Shown here: piece after piece, positions 56,553-64,000 of the stretch
Layout: each line of letters starts with the position of its first letter
Numbering within the stretch: the first letter of the stretch is position 1
NCBI GenBank assembly: GCA_003247575.1
Contig: QJZC01000029.1
Coordinates: 54,039-118,038, forward strand
Direction: 5' to 3'
Length of the DNA stretch: 64,000 nt
Source of the DNA: Pseudomonadota bacterium
Lineage (GTDB): Bacteria; Myxococcota_A; UBA9160; SZUA-336
Program-made: the position numbers and the translations under genes
Notes under the pieces: model-generated
Told to the model about the DNA's origin: nothing
What the model saw: the letters and a program-made list of their open reading frames with translations, nothing else
Database searches by the model: none

Positions 56553-59500
56553 GTGCACCTGCTGGCCACACGCCCCGGCGGGTACGCCGCAGCAGACGGG
56601 ATCGTCGATCTGGGTCAGACCCCCGCCGATCTGGTTCTGCTGTCGGCGGCCGATACCGATCTGGCGCTCTTGGCGAGCGCCTGCGACCGCCTACCCGCGG
56701 ACTTTCCATCGGTGCGGCTGGCCAATCTGCTGCATCTGCGCTCGCACGCTTCGGTGGATCTCTACATGCACCAGGTACTCGACCACGCGCGCGCGGTGGT
56801 GGTATCCGTGATCGGAGGGGTCGAGTACTGGAGCTACGGAATCGAGCAGCTGGCCGAGCGGGCGGCGCGGCGGCAGCTCGAGCTGATCGTGATTCCCGGT
56901 GACGACACACCCGACCCGAGCTTGATGGCGCTCTCTAGCGTAGGGGAGTCCGTCGTGCACCGCGTGTGGCGCTACCTGCGAGAGGGCGGTCCGAGCAATG
57001 CGCGCGCGTTGCTCGAGCTCCTGGGTCACGAGCTGTTCGGGCGTGGGGGCGAGCCTCCTCCGCCGCGCGCCTTGCCACGCGTGCTTTTGTATCACCCAGC
57101 CAAGACGATCGCCGACCTGTCCGACTGGCAGCCAGACTGGGAGCGAGCCGCCGAACGAGCGCAGCACGCCGAGTGGGGATCCGAGCCCCCCGTCGCCGCG
57201 CTGCTGTTCTACCGCGCACACCTGCAGGCGGGAAATCTGGCCGCCTTCGACCTGCTGATCGAATCCCTGTGCGAACGAGGGCTCGCCCCGCTGCCGATCG
57301 CGGTCGCATCTCTCAAGGACTCGACCTGCCGCGCACGCGTCGAAGCGCTGCTGCAGCGCGCTTCGACGAGCATCGTGCTCAATACGACGGGCTTTGCGAT
57401 CGGTAGCCTGCGGACCGACCTTTCTGATCCAGCGCGGATCGCGGCCGACGAGCCGCTCGGAGGCGGCGTTCCAATCCTGCAGGTCATCGCGAGCGGGAGC
57501 AACACGGAGGACTGGCGCGAAGATCCAGCGGGACTCCAACCGCATGACCTGGCCATGAACGTGGTGTTGCCCGAGGTCGATGGGCGCATCATCACACGCG
57601 CCGTCAGCTTCAAGGAGCTCGCGCGCCGCAGCGAGCGCACGCAGACCGACGTGGTCGCCTATCAGCCAGAGCCGGAGCGCACGCGCTTCGTCGCAGAGCT
57701 GGCCGCACGCTGGGTGGAGCTCGCCCGAACTCCCGCTTCGAAGCGGCGGATCGCCCTGGTGCTCGCCAACTATCCGGCACGCGACGGCCGACTCGGGAAC
57801 GGCGTCGGGTTGGATACACCGGCGTCCACGATCGAAATCTTGCGCACCCTCGCGCGAGCGGGCTATCGCGTGGAGTCGATTCCCGAGGATGGAACGCAGC
57901 TGATGCGCCGCCTCCAGGCGCAAGTCACCAACACGGTCGAGCTGCTACCAATGAAGCCCGCACACCAGCTCGTGAGCTTGTCGGACTATGCGAGCTACCT
58001 CGACTCGCTGCCCGCCGACATGGTGGCGTCGGTCAATGAGCGCTGGGATCGACCGGAGCGAGATCCGCACGTACGCGACGGCGCGCTCATGGTCTCGGGG
58101 CTGCAGCTCGGCTCGATCTTCGTCGGAATTCAGCCCGCCCGAGGCTACGAGCGCGATCCCCTGGCCAGCTACCACGACCCGGATCTGGTGCCGCCGCACG
58201 CCTATCTCGCCTTCTACGCGTGGCTGCGGAACACATTCCGAGCGCACGCCGTCGTCCATGTCGGCAAGCACGGGAATCTGGAGTGGCTGCCCGGCAAGAG
58301 CGTCGCGCTCGGTCCCAACTGCTGGCCGGATGCATTGCTGGGACCGATGCCTCACCTCTACCCCTTCATCGTGAACGACCCCGGCGAGGGCAGCCAGGCC
58401 AAACGTCGCAGCCAGGCGGTCGTGGTCGATCATCTCGTACCTCCGCTCACGCGTGCCGAGACCTACGGGCCACTACGCGAGCTCGAAGTTCTGGTCGACG
58501 AGTACTACCAGGCGATCACGCTCGATCCACGCCGCGCCGACCTGCTGCGCAAGCGCATCTGGACGGCCGCCGCCGAGGCGCACCTGGTGCAGGAGCTCGG
58601 ACTACCCGGACGCGAACCCGGCATCGACGACGCCGACTGGCTGGTATCGCTCGACGCATATTTGTGTGAGCTCAAGGAATCGCAGATCCGCGATGGTCTG
58701 CACGTCTTCGGCCGCTCACCCGAGGGCGCTCTGCGCAGCGATACGCTCGTCGCACTCGCGCGGCATTCGCCGCTCGGCGCAACGGGCCCGACGGGCGCAC
58801 CAGGCTCGATGGGCCTGTTGCAGGGGCTCTCGAGAGCCTTGCTGGGGGCGGACTTCGACCCGCTCGACGGGGACTGGGCATCCCCCTGGCTCGGCTCGAA
58901 GCCTGCGGCCCTCGCGCAGTGCAGCGACGATGTGTGGCGCACGCATGGCGACACCCGAGAACGGCTCGAGCTCTACGCGCGCGCACTGATCGAAGGCCAC
59001 GAGGCTCCGCCGCAAGAGTGCGCGTCCCTGCTCGCCAAAGTCCACGAGCAGCTCGCTCCAGCACTCGACCAATGCGGACCGCGCGAGCTCGACGGGCTCC
59101 TGTCGGGTCTGGCCGGACGCTTCGTGCCGCCCGGTCCGAGCGGAGCGCCGACTCGGGGACGCCCCGACGTGCTCCCCACCGGCCGCAACTTCTTCTCGGT
59201 AGACGTGCGCTCCGTACCGACGCAGACGGCCTGGGCACTGGCGCAGCGTGCGGCAGAGCGCCTGGTCGAGCGGCACGTGCAGGACCACGGCGAGTACCCG
59301 ACCTGCATCGGCCTGTCGATCTGGGGAACCGCCACCATGCGCACCGGCGGCGACGACGTGGCACAAGCGCTGGCGCTCATGGGAGTTCGGCCCGTGTGGG
59401 ACGACCAGAGTGCGCGCGTCGTCGACAGCGAGATCCTGCCCTTGTCGGCACTCGGCCGACCGCGAGTAGACGTCGTGCTGCGCATCTCGGGCTTCTTTCG

Positions 59501-60377
59501 CGACGCCTTTCCCGAGCTGATCATCCTGCTCGACGCGGCCGTGCGCGCCGTTTCGGCGCTCGACGAGCCGGCAGAACAGAACCCGCTGCGCGCGCGCGTT
59601 CTCGAAGACGAGCGCGCGCTGGTCGAGCGCGGAACACCAGAGCGCGAGGCCGCCGAGCGCGCGCGCTGGCGCATCTTCGGCAGCAAGCCTGGGAGCTACG
59701 GTGCAGGGCTACAGGGACTGATCGACCAGCGGAACTGGCAGCACCGCTCCGATCTCGCAACGGCCTACTTGAACTGGAGCGGCTTCGCGTATGCGTCGGA
59801 AGCGCGCGGTACCGGCGCACGCGGCATGCTCGAGCTGCGGCTCGCGAGTGTCGAAGCCGTGCTCCAGAACCAGGACAATCGCGAGCACGACCTGCTCGAC
59901 TCCGACGACTACTATCAGTTCCAGGGCGGGATGAGCGCCGCCGTCGAAGTCGCGCGTGGAGCTCCGGTTCCTGCGTACGTGGGAGATCACTCGAACCCGG
60001 ATGCTCCGCGCGTCCGAACCCTGCGCGAAGAGATCCAGCGCGTCTTCCGCAGTCGAGTGATCAATCCCAAGTGGATCTCGGGAGTGCAGCGGCACGGCTA
60101 CAAGGGCGCCGCCGAAATGGCGGCGACCTTGGACTTTCTGTTCGCCTACGATGCGACGACCGGTGTCATCGAGGACTACCAGTACGCGATGCTCGCGGAT
60201 GCCTACCTACTGGACGAGAACAGTCAGAAGTTTCTGCGCAAGCACAATCCGAGCGCGCTCTTCGAGATGACCGAGCGCCTCCTCGAGGCGATCCAGCGTG
60301 AGATGTGGTGCGATGCGGAGAGTCATCGGGCCGCTCTCGAAGACCTGCTGCTCGATGTCGAGGAGGCGGACGCGTGA
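56553..60377 (+). CDS. cobN: Cobaltochelatase large subunit CobN
   Basis: 1,274 residues, the full length of CobN/BchH-type subunits. Key blocks are HVGKHGNLEWLPGKSVALG, FVGIQPARGYERDP, TGRNFFSVDVRSVPT, CIGLSIWGTATMRTGGDD and YYQFQGGMSAAVE. It binds hydrogenobyrinic acid a,c-diamide and cobalt in the cytoplasm and needs an ATPase partner. The GTG at 56553 has GGGAG nine bases upstream. It overlaps the chlD-like gene by four bases. No cobS or cobT is present here. Confidence 0.96.
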   Translation: MHLLATRPGGYAAADGIVDLGQTPADLVLLSAADTDLALLASACDRLPADFPSVRLANLLHLRSHASVDLYMHQVLDHARAVVVSVIGGVEYWSYGIEQLAERAARRQLELIVIPGDDTPDPSLMALSSVGESVVHRVWRYLREGGPSNARALLELLGHELFGRGGEPPPPRALPRVLLYHPAKTIADLSDWQPDWERAAERAQHAEWGSEPPVAALLFYRAHLQAGNLAAFDLLIESLCERGLAPLPIAVASLKDSTCRARVEALLQRASTSIVLNTTGFAIGSLRTDLSDPARIAADEPLGGGVPILQVIASGSNTEDWREDPAGLQPHDLAMNVVLPEVDGRIITRAVSFKELARRSERTQTDVVAYQPEPERTRFVAELAARWVELARTPASKRRIALVLANYPARDGRLGNGVGLDTPASTIEILRTLARAGYRVESIPEDGTQLMRRLQAQVTNTVELLPMKPAHQLVSLSDYASYLDSLPADMVASVNERWDRPERDPHVRDGALMVSGLQLGSIFVGIQPARGYERDPLASYHDPDLVPPHAYLAFYAWLRNTFRAHAVVHVGKHGNLEWLPGKSVALGPNCWPDALLGPMPHLYPFIVNDPGEGSQAKRRSQAVVVDHLVPPLTRAETYGPLRELEVLVDEYYQAITLDPRRADLLRKRIWTAAAEAHLVQELGLPGREPGIDDADWLVSLDAYLCELKESQIRDGLHVFGRSPEGALRSDTLVALARHSPLGATGPTGAPGSMGLLQGLSRALLGADFDPLDGDWASPWLGSKPAALAQCSDDVWRTHGDTRERLELYARALIEGHEAPPQECASLLAKVHEQLAPALDQCGPRELDGLLSGLAGRFVPPGPSGAPTRGRPDVLPTGRNFFSVDVRSVPTQTAWALAQRAAERLVERHVQDHGEYPTCIGLSIWGTATMRTGGDDVAQALALMGVRPVWDDQSARVVDSEILPLSALGRPRVDVVLRISGFFRDAFPELIILLDAAVRAVSALDEPAEQNPLRARVLEDERALVERGTPEREAAERARWRIFGSKPGSYGAGLQGLIDQRNWQHRSDLATAYLNWSGFAYASEARGTGARGMLELRLASVEAVLQNQDNREHDLLDSDDYYQFQGGMSAAVEVARGAPVPAYVGDHSNPDAPRVRTLREEIQRVFRSRVINPKWISGVQRHGYKGAAEMAATLDFLFAYDATTGVIEDYQYAMLADAYLLDENSQKFLRKHNPSALFEMTERLLEAIQREMWCDAESHRAALEDLLLDVEEADA

Positions 60378-62284
60378 GCGCGCGCCCCAACTTCCCGTGG
60401 TGCGCCGTCGTAGGCCAGGAGCGGCTGCGATTGGCCCTCACCTTGTGCGCGATCGACCCGTCACTGGGCGGTGTACTGATTCACGGCCCGCGCGGGGTGG
60501 CCAAGACGACCTTGGCGCGGGCGCTCGGTGAGCTCGTGGCGGGCGAGTTCGTCGAGCTCCCGCTCGGAGCGTCCGAAGAGAGCGTGACCGGCACCCTCGA
60601 CCTCGAAGCAGCCCTGAGCGAGCGCAGGGTCGCGTTCGCGCCCGGGCTGCTGGCACGCGCGCACGAGGGAGTGCTCTATGTAGACGAGGTCAATCTGCTC
60701 GCGGATCACCTGGTAGACCTGCTGCTCGACGCCGCAGCGAGCGGGGTCAACGTGGTCGAGCGCGACGGCATCTCCCACGCGCATCCGGCGCGCTTCGTCC
60801 TGATCGGCAGCATGAATCCAGACGAAGGGGAGCTGCGTCCCCAACTGCTCGATCGCTTCGGGCTCTCGGTCTCCGCGAGCTCGGAGCTGTCGCAGGAGCA
60901 GCGTGCCGAAATCCTGACGCGTCGCCTCGAATTCGAGAGCGATCCCGAAGCGTTCCGCGCCCGCTACGCCTCCGAACAGCAGGCCTGGGCACAGGGTTGC
61001 GCCGCCGCGCGAGACAGGCTGGCCCGCATGCCCCTCGATCGCGCGAGCGCTGATCGAGTTGCGAAGCGCTGTGCGGAAGCCCACGTCGAGGGGGTGCGCG
61101 CGGACCTGGCCTTGCTGCGAGCCGCACGCGCGCACGCGGCCTGGGAGGGGCGAGCACAGGTCGATGAGCGCGACCTCGATCTGGTGGAGGAGTTTGCACT
61201 CGAGCATCGCCGCAGCTCACCGTCTCCACCCCGCGATCCGGGTACGGGAGGAGCCCCCGCGGGTAGCCACGGCACCGGAAGCGGTCGACCACCGAGGCCG
61301 TCAGAACCCACATCGGGCACTCCGCGGGGTCGGGGCTCCGAAGCGTCTCCGACAACGCAGAAGCCCGAGTCCAGCAGATCATTCGGACTCGCCGATCGAG
61401 GCGCCGAGCCCACGACCTCACACAGAGAGAATCCGGAGACGAGTCCACTGCGCAATCCCGAAGCGGCGCCGCCGGAGCCGCGCTCGGAGCAAGCTGGGCA
61501 CGCAAGCCCCTCTCTCGTGCCCGTGCCTCCCAGTGACTCCGGTCGCGTCACGACGCGTAGCCTCGCTGCACACGTCCTCAACCGGCGGCCTCGCTTTGCG
61601 GCTCCGATCCCCGAGGCACGCAAGCGCGCACGTTCTCCGCGCGCACTACCGAGCGGCCGCGCGCAGCGCCACGCGGAAACCTCGGAACACCGGTCGATCG
61701 ACTGGTTTGCCACACTCTCGCGCACCCGCGCGGACGGTCGCACCGACCTGCGCTATCGCGTCCGTCACGCGCCCGAACGAGCGCTGACGATGATCGCACT
61801 GGACTGCTCCGCTTCGATGCTGCGCGGCGCGGCGCTGGCCGAGGCCAAACGGCTCGCCTTCGCGCTGGAGTACGAGGCGCGGGAGCGTGGCGCCCACACG
61901 GCGCTGTTGAGCTTTCGCGGTGCCGAGGCTCATGTCGAGGTCGCCCCCCGCAGCGCACCCGGCAAGTTGCGTCGCAGGGTAGCGGAGCTCGGCGCGGGTG
62001 GTGCCACACCGCTGCGCGTCGTGCTCGGGGTTGCGGCCGAAATGGTCGCCGAGCGTGCTTGGCGCTCGGCGCGCGTGGCGAAACAGCTGATCCTCCTGAC
62101 CGATGGACGCACCCGCGAGGCGGTCGCGGACCTGCGGGAAGGTTTCGAGCAGCTCGGGCTCGAGCTGCTGCTCGTCGACTGTGAGCGCGGCTTCGTACGA
62201 CTCGGCCGGACCCCAGAGCTCGCCCAACAGCTCGGTGCTGCGTGCACGTCACTCGACGCACTGCTCCGAGAGAGTTCGGCCTAG
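60374..62284 (+). CDS. ChlI/ChlD-like AAA-VWA subunit of cobaltochelatase
   Basis: 636 residues. AAA+ domain ~1-280 with Walker A GPRGVAKTT and Walker B LYVDEVNLL; a Pro/Ser/Glu-rich linker (~285-430); and a VWA domain from ~470 with MIDAS DCSASM and LLTDGRTREAVADL. It combines the I and D subunits of magnesium chelatase in one chain. Position directly behind cobN shows it replaces CobS/CobT as the ATP-driven partner, as in several proteobacteria. It starts at a GTG overlapping the cobN stop. Confidence 0.9.
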   Translation: MSARPNFPWCAVVGQERLRLALTLCAIDPSLGGVLIHGPRGVAKTTLARALGELVAGEFVELPLGASEESVTGTLDLEAALSERRVAFAPGLLARAHEGVLYVDEVNLLADHLVDLLLDAAASGVNVVERDGISHAHPARFVLIGSMNPDEGELRPQLLDRFGLSVSASSELSQEQRAEILTRRLEFESDPEAFRARYASEQQAWAQGCAAARDRLARMPLDRASADRVAKRCAEAHVEGVRADLALLRAARAHAAWEGRAQVDERDLDLVEEFALEHRRSSPSPPRDPGTGGAPAGSHGTGSGRPPRPSEPTSGTPRGRGSEASPTTQKPESSRSFGLADRGAEPTTSHRENPETSPLRNPEAAPPEPRSEQAGHASPSLVPVPPSDSGRVTTRSLAAHVLNRRPRFAAPIPEARKRARSPRALPSGRAQRHAETSEHRSIDWFATLSRTRADGRTDLRYRVRHAPERALTMIALDCSASMLRGAALAEAKRLAFALEYEARERGAHTALLSFRGAEAHVEVAPRSAPGKLRRRVAELGAGGATPLRVVLGVAAEMVAERAWRSARVAKQLILLTDGRTREAVADLREGFEQLGLELLLVDCERGFVRLGRTPELAQQLGAACTSLDALLRESSA

Positions 62285-62345
62285 AATGGAGCTCGACCCG
62301 TCTCCACCGGACGCGGTCCCCATCAGACAGGAGGTGCACGCGAGC

Positions 62346-63875
62346 ATGCAAACCCCAGTCGTCGAGCTCGCCTCGGGCCCGATCCGCGGCCTACGGTCCG
62401 AAGGAATCTACAGCTTCAAGGGGATCCCCTACGGCGCGGACACAGCGGATACGGGCCGCTTCATGCCGCCGCAGCCACCCGATCCCTGGGTCGAGGTGCG
62501 GGACGCCGTAGCATATGGCAATCGATCTCCGCAGCGCGAAGATCCGCTCGAGCAGAACCTCCTGGGCGGTCGCGAGCGCGAGCCGATGTCGGAGGATTGT
62601 CTGTGCCTGAACGTCTTCACGCCCGGCCTCGATGACGGCGGCGCGCGTCCGGTCATGGTCTGGTTCCACGGCGGCGGCTTCAGCAGTCTTTCCGGATCCT
62701 CCCCGCTCTACGACGGAACGCGCTTGTGCCAACGCGGAGACGTCGTCGTCGTAACCGTCAACCACCGGCTGAACCTGTTCGGCTTCCTCTACCTCGAAGA
62801 GCTCGCGGGACCCGAGTTCGAACACTCGGGCAACGTGGGTATGCTCGACCTCATCCAAGCACTCGAATGGGTGCGTGACCACGCCGCACGTTTCGGGGGA
62901 GACCCCGGCAACGTCACCATCTTCGGCGAGTCCGGCGGAGGCGCGAAGGTCAGCGTGATGATGGCGATGCCCGCCGCGCGTGGCTTGTTCCACCGCGCCA
63001 TCATCCAGAGCGGGCCGCACCTTCACGCACAGCAGCCGGCGCAGGCGAGCGAGAATGCCTCCAAGCTGCTGGCTGCGGTGGGCATCGATCCGAAGGACCT
63101 ACGCGCGCTGCGCACACTCCCGCCCGAACGCTTCATCGAGGCCTACGCGCGACTCGCACCCCAGACCTGGGGAAGCGTTCACTTCAGCCCCGTGCTCGAC
63201 GGACACCACCTGCCTCACGCACCGTGGAAGCCAGCAGCACCGGAGGCTTCCGCACACGTCCCGCTGTTGATCAGCACCACCCGTACCGAGACCACTCTCC
63301 TGCTCGCAGGTCGCGATCCCGCACTGTTCGAGCTCGACACCAGTGGGCTACACGAGCGGCTGCGCGGCTGGCTTCCTCGGGATGAACTCGAAGCTGTCGT
63401 CTCGAGCTTCGAGAAGCTCTACCCGAACTCTTCTCCGAGCGAGATCTTCTTCTTGATCACGACCGACCTCTACGCACGCTGCCCCGCCTGGGCGATCTCC
63501 GACCGCAAGGCGCAGCAAGCCGGCGCCCCAGTCTGGATGTGCGAGCTCACCTGGGATACACCGCTGAATCGGGGGCGCTGGATGTCCCCCCACACACTCG
63601 ACATCCCCATGGTCTTCGACAACGTCGGGCGCGTGTCCTCCTTCGCTCCCGACTCACCCGAAGCGCAGGAGATTGCGCGACTGATGTCGAGCGCGTGGCT
63701 CGCCTTCGCGAAGAGCGGCAATCCCGCCCACGAGGCAATCCCGGCCTGGCCCGCCTATACCCCCGAGCAACCGACGACCCTGCTCTTCGACGTCGCACCC
63801 AAGCTCGCTCCGAACTGGCGGAGCGGAGAGCGCGAGGCCCTCGCACGCGTACCCCTGCGCGAGATTCGCCGCTAG
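62346..63875 (+). CDS. Type B carboxylesterase
   Basis: 509 residues. Oxyanion motif FHGGGF (107-112), DCLCLNV (84-90), nucleophile GESGGGA (S196) and a C-terminal SPHTLDIPMVF with the likely catalytic His. No signal peptide is seen, so it is probably cytosolic. AGGAGGTG lies about ten bases before ATG 62346; an ATG at 62286, just after chlD-like, is possible. It may be the last gene of the cob transcript but has no known role in B12 synthesis. A decayed relative lies at 33110. Confidence 0.92.
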   Translation: MQTPVVELASGPIRGLRSEGIYSFKGIPYGADTADTGRFMPPQPPDPWVEVRDAVAYGNRSPQREDPLEQNLLGGREREPMSEDCLCLNVFTPGLDDGGARPVMVWFHGGGFSSLSGSSPLYDGTRLCQRGDVVVVTVNHRLNLFGFLYLEELAGPEFEHSGNVGMLDLIQALEWVRDHAARFGGDPGNVTIFGESGGGAKVSVMMAMPAARGLFHRAIIQSGPHLHAQQPAQASENASKLLAAVGIDPKDLRALRTLPPERFIEAYARLAPQTWGSVHFSPVLDGHHLPHAPWKPAAPEASAHVPLLISTTRTETTLLLAGRDPALFELDTSGLHERLRGWLPRDELEAVVSSFEKLYPNSSPSEIFFLITTDLYARCPAWAISDRKAQQAGAPVWMCELTWDTPLNRGRWMSPHTLDIPMVFDNVGRVSSFAPDSPEAQEIARLMSSAWLAFAKSGNPAHEAIPAWPAYTPEQPTTLLFDVAPKLAPNWRSGEREALARVPLREIRR

Positions 63876-63901
63876 CCCCGATGCTTCACCAACCAGTGGC
63901 A

Positions 63902-63975
63902 GAGGCTCTGGAATCGCGGCAGCCGGGCCTGGTCGCGGACTCCCAACGGCCCGGCGGCCGCGATTCCAGAGCCTC
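63902..63975 (+). terminator. Long stem-loop after the carboxylesterase
   Basis: Two 27-base arms (63902-63928 and 63949-63975, starting GAGGCTCTGGAATCGCGGC) are inverted repeats with one mismatch around a 20-base loop, followed by GGTCGTTTGGGG. It begins 26 bases after the stop. It fits a terminator, but the arm length would also suit a small mobile or REP-like element. Confidence 0.75.
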
Positions 63976-64000
63976 GGTCGTTTGGGGTGGGCCTGGGTCG

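Overview
The window is GC-rich, densely coded bacterial DNA. An outer-membrane usher, many Sec signal peptides and lipoboxes, periplasmic c-type cytochromes and a cNOR complex point to a Gram-negative, proteobacteria-like respirer that can denitrify nitrite to N2O and makes B12 by the oxygen-dependent route. No rRNA, tRNA, prophage, CRISPR array or complete insertion sequence was seen. The affiliation is inference; a deltaproteobacterial, myxobacterial or Binatota-like lineage would fit, but no marker gene is present.

Layout. 1-3.3 kb: a chaperone-usher operon of the DUF4402 type, with the usher cut by the window edge. 3.8-17.2 kb: an accessory stretch with an apparently truncated gene beside a 152-bp inverted-repeat element, a vapBC pair whose toxin gene is frameshifted, an HxlR/GFA divergent pair with a clear operator, assorted small enzymes, a secreted serpin, a di-haem oxidoreductase and two VOC proteins. 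17.6-19.4 kb: an alginate-lyase-like secreted protein with three C-terminal repeats.

19.5-32.8 kb: a denitrification island. nirD-L-G-H-J (haem d1 synthesis) runs leftward and nirS-C-F-N runs rightward from one shared intergenic region; norC-B-Q-D runs leftward and converges on nirN. NirS carries an extra N-terminal cytochrome c domain, and NorC carries a second C-terminal haem c domain, so both terminal reductases have gained an electron-transfer module. 32.9-40.5 kb: a decayed carboxylesterase, a luciferase-like flavin oxidoreductase, a lipase, a PHB-depolymerase-like esterase, a lipoprotein with 15-bp repeats at its start, and a DUF4331/TPR pair.

40.6-48.2 kb: a Crp/Fnr regulator followed by a 1,194-residue protein that joins an unassigned N-terminal domain, a DyP-type peroxidase and a cytochrome P450-like domain, converging on a class III cyclase/AAA-ATPase/TPR regulator. 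The peroxidase-P450 fusion is the best candidate in the window for a poorly described system. 48.5-62.3 kb: an aerobic cobalamin operon, cobG-H-I-J-(K inverted)-L-M-DUF1636-cobW-cobN-chlD-like, in which cobK and cobL appear to start on opposite strands of one CATG. A carboxylesterase and a strong hairpin close the window.

The haem d1 and B12 pathways both start from precorrin-2, yet no uroporphyrinogen-III methyltransferase (nirE/cobA) is in the window, so one made elsewhere probably feeds both.
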